Shown here one piece after another: positions 56,574 through 64,000 of a DNA stretch of 64,000 nt. Below the pieces are notes generated by a model. The model was given only the letters and a program-made list of their open reading frames with translations, made no database searches and had not been told where the DNA came from. Each line of letters starts with the position of its first letter. The first letter of the stretch is position 1. The stretch covers positions 6,820,001 to 6,884,000 of the forward strand of contig OZ241368.1 in assembly GCA_965200525.1 (NCBI GenBank), written 5' to 3'. The translations under genes were made by a program, and so were the position numbers. This DNA comes from JANNPJ01 sp965200525. GTDB taxonomy: Bacteria > Actinomycetota > Actinomycetes > Actinomycetales > Kineosporiaceae.

Positions 56574-59149
56574 GTGGACAGGAGCAGGTGCAGCAGGACG
56601 AAGGCCACCGGCGCCGTGGGTAGCAACGAGTCGAGCCGGTCCATGATTCCGCCGTGCCCGGGCAGCAGGTTGCCCATGTCCTTGATCCCGATGTCACGTT
56701 TGATCAGCGACTCGGACAGGTCTCCGAGGGTCGCCGTCACCGCGGCGGCCCCACCGAGGGCCAGACCGACCCACCACGGGCCGTCGAGCAGCAGCACCAC
56801 GCAGGCGACCCCGGCCAGCAGGCAGAAGAACACCGAGCCGGCGAAACCCTCCCACGACTTCTTGGGGCTGATCCTGGGCGCCATCGGGTGCTTGCCCGCG
56901 ATCACGCCGGCGATGTACCCGCCGATGTCGCTGGCCACCGTGACCAGGATGAACGTGACCACTCGCTTCGGCCCGTGGGTGTCGGTCAGCAGCAGGATCG
57001 CGAACCCGGCCAGCAGCGGCACGTAGGCCGCGGTGAACAGGCCGGCGCTGACGTCGCGCAGGGCGCCGTCCAGCCCGTCGATGATCCGCCACAGCAGCAC
57101 GCCGAACCCGGTCAGGGCGAACGAGACCAGCAGCCCTTCGGCCCCGGCCACGTAGGCCGAGACCAGCATGCCGAGCGAGCCCACCGCCACCGGGATCACC
57201 GGGACGACGACCCCCTTGACCGCCAGCGCGCCGGACAGCTCCCAGACCGCCAGGATGATCACGACCGAGGCCACGGCCACGAACGCCTCGGGCCGGGTGA
57301 ACAACGAGACCAGGGCCAGTGCGGCCAGCCCGACCCCGACGCCGATCGCGGCCGGCAGGTTGCGCCCGGCCTTGCCGTGACCGCCGGCGGCCTCGGCCAA
57401 CTGGGGCCGGTCGAAGTTGTTGACCCGCTCGAACGGCGTCCGATGGTGCTCGAGAGCGGCGGACCGATCAACCGGCTCGGGCCGCGGGCGCTCCGGCTGG
57501 GCCGGCCGGTCCGGCAGCGGCTCGCGCGGCTCCTGCGGCTGGTCCCAGAAGTCCGTCGCCAGACCCGGTTGGGAGCCCGGTTGCGAGCCCGGTTGCGAGC
57601 CTGGACGGGTGCCGCGCGAGGGGGTGTCCACCGGCGAGTCCGACCGCCGGCTGCGGCGGGCGGTGGTCGGCAGCGTGGTCGTGCTGTCGGGATCGGCCGG
57701 TTTGCGGGAGTTGCGCCCGATGGTCCGCGCCGGCCGGCCGAAGCGGTTCAGCTCTGGCGAGGACGCGGACCGGCTCGGGGCCGCCGGTTCCGGGAACGCC
57801 CTCGGCGGGGCCTCGGAACCGGTGCTCGGCAGTGGCGGGGAGACCGGCAGCGGGCCGGCTCCCGCGGTCGGGGAGAGCACCGGCGGCGGGGCCGACGGGC
57901 CGGAGCTCAGGGAATCCTCCCGCCAGGGCGCCGGGGCGTTCGGGCTGCGGGGGTCGCGGCCCGTCCGGCGGGGCAGGCTGCCGGTCCGCGGCGACCCCGA
58001 TGGGGTGCGGGTGGGCGCGGTCGGCAGGCCGAGAGGGGGGACCGGCGGGCCGGGCGGCGTCACCGGGACGACGGGCGGCGTCACCGGGACGACGGGCGCG
58101 GTCGGCGGGTGGGCCACCGGCGCCGGGGCGGGCGACGAGGCCGGTGGGGTCGCGGAGGTGAACAGCGACGGGCCGTCCGGCGCGGTGCTGATCGGCCGGG
58201 TCACGCCCGGCGGCGGGGTCAGCTCGGACAGGCCTCCGGGCGGAACCGGCCGGGACGGGCGGGCCGCGCGGCCGGTGGCCGTGGTGCCGGGCTCGCGGCG
58301 CGGCAGCGGACTGCCGGCCGATCCGCGGGTCGGAGCCGGATCGGTGACCGGCCGCTGGGTCAGCGGGACCGGTGGGATCGCCACTTCGGGCGGCGGCGCG
58401 GCGAAGGTCGGCTCGGACCCGCCGGCGCGGGCGAACATGTCGACCGGGGCGTCCGGGGCCGGCCGGGTGCGCCCGGGGCCGGCCGCCTCCGGACGGGCGA
58501 ACATGTTCTCCTGAGCGCCGGCCTGGGTCTGCCACACCGGCCCGGAGGTCGGCGCACCGGGCATCGGCGCGGCCGGGGTCACCGGGGTCGGGCCGGTCGC
58601 GGGTTCGGCCGGCGCGGCCGACCCGCCACCCCCTCCGAACGACGGCGCCCACCACGGGCGGGTCGGGTCGACCGCTGACGGCGAACCGGGCGGCTGCTCG
58701 CTCGAGCCGGGCGCCGTCTCCTTCGAGCTGGATCGCCGGCCGGGCCGTTCCCGACGCAGCAGCGGAGCCGCCTGACCGGAAGCGGGCGGCGGCGACGTCC
58801 GGCCCCGAGTCTCGTCGATCACCGGGTCGGCCGTCGGGTCAGGGGTCGTCGCCCCGCTCGGGCCACTGGGCCCCGCGGGTACGGCCGGTGCGGCGAGGTC
58901 CTCGTCGGTGATGGCCCAGAAACCGGAGGTCTCCGGAGCCGGCAACGACGACGGCCGGGCCGACAGCGGCGCCACCGGGCCGCGCGGACGAGGCTCGGCC
59001 TCCGTCGGGGCATCGGTCGACCAGGCGCCGTTGACCCCCATCAGATCAGCCCAGGAGCCGGTGTCCTCGTCGGCCGGTTCGGCCCGCCGAGCAGCCCGCC
59101 GAGGCCGTTTGAGCGGCTCGGCGGGGTGGTCCTCAGACTCGGGCGGCAC
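56570..59149 (-). CDS. cdsA: Phosphatidate cytidylyltransferase CdsA with a very long N-terminal extension
   Basis: Makes CDP-diacylglycerol from phosphatidate and CTP in the membrane. The catalytic domain (about 590-859) has several helices (AAIGVGVGLAALALVSLF, FVAVASVVIILAVWELSGAL) and the family signature SLIKRDIGIKDMGNLLPGHG then GIMDRLD. The preceding about 580 residues are Pro/Arg/Ser/Gly-rich and cytosolic by prediction, with repeats such as GSQPGSQPGSQPG, far beyond the usual 260-300-residue enzyme. The frame is continuous and no second start with a clear site was found near 57400, so one fused polypeptide is likely. Between frr (2-base gap) and rlmN (overlap). Confidence 0.9.
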   Translation of the reverse strand: MPPESEDHPAEPLKRPRRAARRAEPADEDTGSWADLMGVNGAWSTDAPTEAEPRPRGPVAPLSARPSSLPAPETSGFWAITDEDLAAPAVPAGPSGPSGATTPDPTADPVIDETRGRTSPPPASGQAAPLLRRERPGRRSSSKETAPGSSEQPPGSPSAVDPTRPWWAPSFGGGGGSAAPAEPATGPTPVTPAAPMPGAPTSGPVWQTQAGAQENMFARPEAAGPGRTRPAPDAPVDMFARAGGSEPTFAAPPPEVAIPPVPLTQRPVTDPAPTRGSAGSPLPRREPGTTATGRAARPSRPVPPGGLSELTPPPGVTRPISTAPDGPSLFTSATPPASSPAPAPVAHPPTAPVVPVTPPVVPVTPPGPPVPPLGLPTAPTRTPSGSPRTGSLPRRTGRDPRSPNAPAPWREDSLSSGPSAPPPVLSPTAGAGPLPVSPPLPSTGSEAPPRAFPEPAAPSRSASSPELNRFGRPARTIGRNSRKPADPDSTTTLPTTARRSRRSDSPVDTPSRGTRPGSQPGSQPGSQPGLATDFWDQPQEPREPLPDRPAQPERPRPEPVDRSAALEHHRTPFERVNNFDRPQLAEAAGGHGKAGRNLPAAIGVGVGLAALALVSLFTRPEAFVAVASVVIILAVWELSGALAVKGVVVPVIPVAVGSLGMLVSAYVAGAEGLLVSFALTGFGVLLWRIIDGLDGALRDVSAGLFTAAYVPLLAGFAILLLTDTHGPKRVVTFILVTVASDIGGYIAGVIAGKHPMAPRISPKKSWEGFAGSVFFCLLAGVACVVLLLDGPWWVGLALGGAAAVTATLGDLSESLIKRDIGIKDMGNLLPGHGGIMDRLDSLLPTAPVAFVLLHLLLST

Positions 59150-59151
59150 GT

Positions 59152-59709
59152 TTATACCTCAAGAAGTTCGATCTCCTTGTGCTTGAGCACGTCGTCGATC
59201 GCCTCCACGTGCCGGCGGGTCAGCGCCTCGAGCTCCTTCTCGGCCCGGCCGCCCTCGTCCTCGCCGGCCTCGCCGTCCTTGACGATCCGGTCCAGCTCTT
59301 CCTTGGCCCGACGGCGCACGCTGCGGATCGAGACCCGCGCGTCCTCGGCCTTGGTCCGGGCGAGCTTGACGTACTCCTTGCGGCGCTCCTGCGTGAGCTG
59401 CGGGAGGGCGATCCGGATGATCGTGCCGTCGTTGGACGGGTTGACCCCCAGGTCGGACGACCGCAGCGCCTTCTCGATGTCGGTCAGCGAGCTGCGGTCG
59501 TAAGGCGTGATGATCACCGTTCGGGCCTCGGGCACCTGAAACGAGGCCAGCTGCTGCAGCGGCGTCGGAGCACCGTAGTAATCGACCATGACCTTGTTGA
59601 ACAGGGCGGGGGTCGCGCGCCCGGTGCGGATGGCGGAGAAATCCTCCTTGGCGACTTCAAGTGCCTTGTCCATCTTCTCCTCGGCTTCGAGGAGGGTCTC
59701 GTCGATCAC
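59152..59709 (-). CDS. frr: Ribosome recycling factor
   Basis: Dissociates post-termination ribosomes together with EF-G. The 185-residue protein has the exact canonical length: MIDETLLEAEEKMDKALEVA, the hinge FSAIRTGRATPALFNKVMVD and the final helix with RKEYVKLARTKAEDARVSIR. GTG 59709 is chosen because GAAGGAG lies 5 bases upstream and the family start MIDETLLEAE matches; an in-frame GTG two codons earlier overlaps that site. 48 bases after pyrH. Confidence 0.97.
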   Translation of the reverse strand: MIDETLLEAEEKMDKALEVAKEDFSAIRTGRATPALFNKVMVDYYGAPTPLQQLASFQVPEARTVIITPYDRSSLTDIEKALRSSDLGVNPSNDGTIIRIALPQLTQERRKEYVKLARTKAEDARVSIRSVRRRAKEELDRIVKDGEAGEDEGGRAEKELEALTRRHVEAIDDVLKHKEIELLEV

Positions 59710-59757
59710 TGTCACTCCTTCGTCGGTTGCGTGAGGACTCGATTTATGCGGACAACA

Positions 59758-60483
59758 TCACCCAGAGGTGACCAGTGTCCCGATTCTCTCACCTCGGACG
59801 GCGCGGGCGATGTTTCCCTCACCCTCCATTCCGAAGACGATCATGGGGAGCATGTTGTCCATGCAGAGACTGAACGCCGTCGCGTCGACGACCTTCAACT
59901 GCTGGGTCAGCGCGTCCGCGTAGGTCACCTCGTCGAGCTTGCGAGCGGTGGCGTCCTTACGCGGATCGGCCGTGTACACGCCGTCCACGCCGTTCTTGCT
60001 CATCAGCACGATCTCGGCCTTGACCTCGAGCGCACGCTGGGCGGCGGCGGTGTCGGTCGAGAAGTAGGGCGCGCCCAGACCGGCTCCGAAGATCACGGCC
60101 CGGCCCTTCTCCAGGTGCCGGATCGCCCGGCGCGGGATGTACGGCTCGGCGACCTGCCCCATCGTGATGGCGGTCTGGACCCGGGTGTCGATCCCCTGCT
60201 GCTCCAGGAAGTCCTGCAGGGCCAGGGCGTTGAGCACCGTGCCGAGCATGCCCATGTAGTCGGCCCGGCCGCGCTCCATGCCGCGCTGCGACAGTTCGGC
60301 GCCGCGCAGGAAGTTGCCGCCGCCGACGACCACGGCGACCTGGGCGCCCTCACGCATCACCTCGGCGATCTGCACGGCGAGCTTGCCGACCACGTCGGGA
60401 TCGATGCCGAGCTGGCCGTTGCCGAACACCTCGCCGGAGAGCTTCAGCAGCACCCGTCGGTAGCGCGGTGCGGAATCCGACAT
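59758..60483 (-). CDS. pyrH: UMP kinase PyrH
   Basis: Phosphorylates UMP to UDP; a hexameric amino-acid-kinase-fold enzyme. 241 residues from ATG 60483: YRRVLLKLSGEVFGNGQLGI, VAVVVGGGNFLRGAELSQRG, the acceptor region GRADYMGMLGTVLNALALQD and VIFGAGLGAPYFSTDTAAAQ. GGAGGAG lies about 6 bases before this ATG. The frame extends upstream to GTG 60573, itself preceded by GAGGAGG, which would add a 30-residue acidic helix (ELTEELADELARDLTGELEE). The short form matches the family length. Confidence 0.95.
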   Translation of the reverse strand: MSDSAPRYRRVLLKLSGEVFGNGQLGIDPDVVGKLAVQIAEVMREGAQVAVVVGGGNFLRGAELSQRGMERGRADYMGMLGTVLNALALQDFLEQQGIDTRVQTAITMGQVAEPYIPRRAIRHLEKGRAVIFGAGLGAPYFSTDTAAAQRALEVKAEIVLMSKNGVDGVYTADPRKDATARKLDEVTYADALTQQLKVVDATAFSLCMDNMLPMIVFGMEGEGNIARAVRGERIGTLVTSG

Positions 60484-60722
60484 CTCCAGCTCCTCCAGCT
60501 CACCGGTGAGATCCCGGGCGAGCTCATCGGCAAGTTCCTCGGTCAGTTCATCGGTAGCCCGCGCTGAGTCCACCCGCTGTTCCTCCTCGGTCGAGATGCT
60601 TGCCGGTTGTCCGGCCTCCAGCAGTCTGCCTGACGACGGGCCCGCGGCGCAGTGCCGGTGCCTCGCCAGTCGCCGGCCGATCGCTCACCGGTCGGCCCCG
60701 CGACCGGGGCCGGTCGCAGAAA

Positions 60723-60752
60723 CGGGTGGGGCACCTGATGATGCCCCACCCG
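60723..60752 (-). terminator. Perfect 11-bp hairpin between tsf and pyrH
   Basis: CGGGTGGGGCA and its exact complement (60723-60733 and 60742-60752) enclose an 8-base loop, about 90 bases past the tsf stop on the minus strand. A likely terminator or attenuator separating rpsB-tsf from pyrH-frr-cdsA. No T-run. The remaining 270-base gap shows no gene. Confidence 0.65.
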
Positions 60753-60844
60753 CCGACCTGCGGTGATCAACCGCCGGGGTACTGCCCGGATCGAGCCGTC
60801 CGGCTCGGACCCGGTAAATCACCGATCGGATCAGACCCGAAGGA

Positions 60845-61672
<828 letters not shown>

Positions 61673-61714
61673 CTCAGCTGACTCCTGTCTTGATAGTGAT
61701 CGCAGTGCGGCCGA

Positions 61715-62698
61715 TCAGGCCTTCGCCTCGACGGACTCGCTCGGCGCGCTGTCGACCGACGGCTCGCTCTCGATCGACTCGGCCACGGTCTCGGCCGGCT
61801 CGTTCGGGGCGGTGGGCCCGGTCGCCGTCTCGGTCTCGGCCTCGGCGGCGTCCGCGGTGACCGCAGCCGCCTCGACGACGGCGGTCGCGGCGACCTCGTC
61901 GGTCGCGGTCGCGGTGGCGGTCTGGCCCTCCAGGAGCTCGCGCTCCCACTCGGCCAGCGGCTCGGCGGCCGCGTTGTCGCTGGTGTCGGCAGCCGCCTCG
62001 TTGCCCCGGTGACGTGTGATCAGGCCCTCGGCCACGGCGTCGGCCACCACGCGGGTCAGCAGCGTGACCGAGCGGATCGCGTCGTCGTTACCGGGGATCT
62101 TGTAGTCGACCTCGTCCGGGTCGCAGTTGGTGTCGAGGATCGCTACCACCGGGATTCCGAGCTTGCGGGCCTCGTCGACGGCGAGGTGCTCCTTCTTGGT
62201 GTCGACGATCCACACCGCGCTGGGCACCCGGGCCATGTCCCGGATCCCGCCGAGGGTCTTGGCCAGCTTGTCGCGCTCGCGGCGCAGAACGAGCAGTTCC
62301 TTCTTCGTCATGCCGCTCTTGGCGACGTCGTCGAAGTCGACCAGCTCGAGTTCCTTGAGCCGCTGGAGCCGCTTGTGCACGGTCTGGAAGTTGGTGAGCA
62401 TGCCACCCAGCCAGCGCTGGTTGACGTAGGGCATCCCGACCCGGGTCGCCTGCTCGGCGATGGGCTCCTGGGCCTGCTTCTTCGTGCCGACGAAAAGGAT
62501 GCTGCCGCCGTGGGCGACGGTCTCCTTGACGAAGTCGAAGGCGTTGTCGATGAACGACAGCGACTGCTGCAGGTCGATGATGTAGATGCCATTGCGCTCG
62601 GTGAGAATGAAGCGCTTCATCTTCGGGTTCCAGCGGCGGGTCTGGTGTCCGAAGTGGACACCGCTCCCGAGCAGCTGGCGCATCGTGACGACGGCCAT
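61715..62698 (-). CDS. rpsB: 30S ribosomal protein S2
   Basis: A 327-residue S2, with the family body to about residue 235: MRQLLGSGVHFGHQTRRWNP, NGIYIIDLQQSLSFIDNAFD, GMPYVNQRWLGGMLTNFQTV and AILDTNCDPDEVDYKIPGND. The last about 90 residues are an acidic Ala/Glu/Thr-rich tail, longer than in most actinobacteria. ATG 62698 has AAAGG about 7 bases upstream; the frame is open far beyond but that part is not conserved. A stem-loop directly precedes the ribosome site. Confidence 0.97.
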   Translation of the reverse strand: MAVVTMRQLLGSGVHFGHQTRRWNPKMKRFILTERNGIYIIDLQQSLSFIDNAFDFVKETVAHGGSILFVGTKKQAQEPIAEQATRVGMPYVNQRWLGGMLTNFQTVHKRLQRLKELELVDFDDVAKSGMTKKELLVLRRERDKLAKTLGGIRDMARVPSAVWIVDTKKEHLAVDEARKLGIPVVAILDTNCDPDEVDYKIPGNDDAIRSVTLLTRVVADAVAEGLITRHRGNEAAADTSDNAAAEPLAEWERELLEGQTATATATDEVAATAVVEAAAVTADAAEAETETATGPTAPNEPAETVAESIESEPSVDSAPSESVEAKA

Positions 62699-62718
62699 GG
62701 TGGTGCCTTTCTGGGGCA

Positions 62719-62749
62719 GCGCTCCTGTCGGCTCAAAGACAGGGAGCGC
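62719..62749 (-). promoter_or_regulatory. rpsB leader stem-loop
   Basis: On the minus strand GCGCTCCCTGTC pairs with GACAGGAGCGC (one bulged base) around an 8-base loop, ending about 20 bases before the rpsB start codon. It could be an S2 autoregulatory site or control of ribosome access. The position suits translational feedback, but I cannot match it to a known S2-binding leader. Confidence 0.5.
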
Positions 62750-63036
62750 ACTCGGTTGATCACGGCTCCCGGTCGGGGGCCGTGCCTGGTGACTGCGGTG
62801 GGTCACGACCAGCACCCGGGCGTCATACGCCGAGCACCGGACCGAGCGACTCACCCCGCTCGCCGAGCTCGATCGGATGATCGAACCCGTGGGCGGTGAG
62901 CAGGCACGCGAAGTCGACCGACGGAGCCGGTCGCGGTTGGAGTCTACCCGTCCCCGGGCGCCGGTCGGGCCAACGCCCGTCGTGGGCGCCGAGCCGGGCG
63001 GATCCCGCCGGGTGGACAGGTGCGTCAACCCGGCAC

Positions 63037-63059
63037 GGGGCCGGAACATTTCCGGCCCC
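63037..63059. promoter_or_regulatory. Perfect 10-bp palindrome upstream of the aminotransferase
   Basis: GGGGCCGGAA, CAT, TTCCGGCCCC: arms fully complementary. It sits 12 bases upstream of the TAGGGT -10 (63072-63077), over the -35 region, a typical repressor position. Confidence 0.5.
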
Positions 63060-63083
63060 TCGGCCGACGTCTAGGGTGGGCCC

Positions 63084-64000
63084 ATGATCGACGGCTCCTG
63101 GCGTGACGTGGCGGCGGCGACCGGGTTGCTCGGGCCCGACGGTCGGGCCGCGGCCACCATCTTCGCCCGGATGAGCGCGCTCGCGGTCAGCACCGGGGCG
63201 ATCAACCTGGGCCAAGGCTTCCCGGACTCGGACGGCCCGGTCGAGGTGCTCGAGGCGGCCGTGAGCGCGATCCGGGACGGCGCCAACCAGTACCCGCCCG
63301 CCCGGGGCGTGCCGGCCTTGCGGGAGGCCGTCGCCGAGCACCAGCGCCACTGGTACGGCCTCGAGGTCGACCCCACGACCGAGGTGCTGGTGACGGCGGG
63401 CGCCACCGAGGCCCTGGCGTCGACCGTGCTGGCCCTGTGCTCCCCCGGCGACGAGGTCGTCGTGCTGGAGCCGTTCTACGACTCCTACGCCGCGGCCATC
63501 GCCCTGGCCTCGGCGGTGCGCCGGACCGTGCCCCTGACCTGGCCCGACTACCGGTTGCCGGCCGATCGGCTGGCCGCCGCGGTGACCGACCGGACCCGGC
63601 TGCTGCTGATCAACAACCCGCACAATCCGACCGGGCGGGTGCTGGACCGGTCCGAACTGGAGGCGATCGCCCGGGTCGCGATCGAGCGAGACCTGCTGGT
63701 GGTGACCGACGAGGTCTATGAACACCTGACCTTCGGCGATCGCCGCCACGTGCCGTTGGCCACCCTGCCCGGGATGGCCGACCGGACGATCACCATCTCG
63801 TCGGCGGGCAAGACGTTCGCGGTGACCGGCTGGAAGATCGGCTGGCTGCACGCCCGGCCCGACCTGGTCGACGCGATCGCCACGGTCAAGCAGTTCCTCA
63901 CCTACGTGAACGGCAGCCCGTTCCAGCCGGCGGTGGCGATCGGCCTCGGCCTGCCGGATCCAGTGATCCGCGGCATCGCGACCGATCTGCGGGCCCGCAG
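63084..64000 (+). CDS. Class-I PLP aminotransferase (DapC/methionine aminotransferase-like), 3' end cut
   Basis: 305 residues are visible before the window ends. Fold-type-I class-I/II aminotransferase: INLGQGFPDSDGPVEVLEAA (N-terminal substrate arm), ANQYPPARGVPALREAVAEH, VLVTAGATEALASTVLALCS, LLLINNPHNPTGRVLDRSEL, VVTDEVYEHLTFG and Schiff-base Lys243 in ITISSAGKTFAVTGWKIGW. It fits the group including N-succinyldiaminopimelate and methionine/kynurenine aminotransferases; the substrate is not decidable. TAGGGT exactly six bases before ATG 63084 suggests a leaderless mRNA. Confidence 0.9.
   Translation, partial: MIDGSWRDVAAATGLLGPDGRAAATIFARMSALAVSTGAINLGQGFPDSDGPVEVLEAAVSAIRDGANQYPPARGVPALREAVAEHQRHWYGLEVDPTTEVLVTAGATEALASTVLALCSPGDEVVVLEPFYDSYAAAIALASAVRRTVPLTWPDYRLPADRLAAAVTDRTRLLLINNPHNPTGRVLDRSELEAIARVAIERDLLVVTDEVYEHLTFGDRRHVPLATLPGMADRTITISSAGKTFAVTGWKIGWLHARPDLVDAIATVKQFLTYVNGSPFQPAVAIGLGLPDPVIRGIATDLRAR

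Larger units (their letters stand above)
62699..63083. other. Divergent intergenic region between rpsB and an aminotransferase gene
   Basis: 385 bases without a convincing gene. It holds the rpsB leader hairpin (62719-62749) and a second palindrome at 63037-63059. The rpsB promoter must lie between about 62760 and 63000; I could not assign it with confidence. Open frames here and on both strands lack family features. Confidence 0.5.

Noticed and set aside
56654..58678. Plus-strand 674-codon frame opposite cdsA
   Set aside because: Arg/Gly shadow of the Pro/Arg-rich cdsA head; no start signal.

Overview
This is a very GC-rich window with GTG starts, many ATGA/TGATG stop-start overlaps and leaderless-type promoters. 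It suggests an actinobacterium. The order rpsB-tsf-pyrH-frr-cdsA-rlmN ... dxr-rseP-ispG-GNAT ... proS ... rimP-nusA-ylxR-infB-DUF503-rbfA-truB, all on the minus strand, is the conserved actinobacterial translation/isoprenoid backbone (compare M. tuberculosis Rv2890c down to truB). A member of the Nakamurella/Frankiales neighbourhood fits, but the genus is an inference.

Layout. (1) 1-19.3 kb: a glycosyltransferase, then truB, rbfA, a DUF503 gene, infB, ylxR, nusA and rimP; a Tat-type lipoprotein with a ferritin-like domain; HAD phosphatase, small conserved protein and proS; a thioesterase; a frameshifted AbiEi/DUF559 gene flanked by a palindromic repeat; then GNAT, ispG, rseP and dxr. (2) 19.5-37.6 kb: a complete-looking polyamine catabolic region. 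It holds a PotABCD-type importer, putrescine-type aminotransferase, aminobutyraldehyde-type dehydrogenase, GABA transaminase (gabT), succinate-semialdehyde dehydrogenase (gabD), two paralogous amine-oxidase-like flavoproteins, a second class-III aminotransferase, an FMN split-barrel protein, an Lrp/AsnC regulator and an EAL-GAF c-di-GMP protein. (3) 37.7-48.7 kb: OsmC, BioY, a decayed 13E12-type HNH element, a PadR regulator with a DrrAB-type ABC exporter, a solitary roadblock protein, glutaryl-CoA-type dehydrogenase, group-III phosphofructokinase, a propionyl/acetyl-CoA synthetase and an FMN/F420 split-barrel protein. (4) 48.7-54.6 kb: a ROK-regulated sugar importer (FrcBCA-like) with a D-tagatose/allulose 3-epimerase-family enzyme and a FrcK-like kinase. 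(5) 54.6-62.7 kb: DivIVA-domain protein, rlmN, cdsA with a giant N-terminal extension, frr, pyrH, tsf and rpsB. (6) A class-I aminotransferase runs off the right edge.

How it works together: polyamines enter through PotABCD, are transaminated to 4-aminobutyraldehyde, oxidised to GABA, and GabT/GabD feed succinate to the TCA cycle. A repeated motif related to AACAACGGAATC lies upstream of potD and between the dehydrogenase and lrp, so the Lrp protein may control the set. About 33 kb of accessory metabolism (roughly 20-54 kb) sits between rlmN and dxr, genes that lie close together in mycobacteria.

A recurring sequence signal is a -10-like hexamer NANNNT followed by exactly six bases and then ATG/GTG, with no Shine-Dalgarno. 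It occurs at about twelve genes on both strands. I read these as leaderless mRNAs and used them to choose starts. No tRNA, rRNA or CRISPR array was seen, and no intact transposase.
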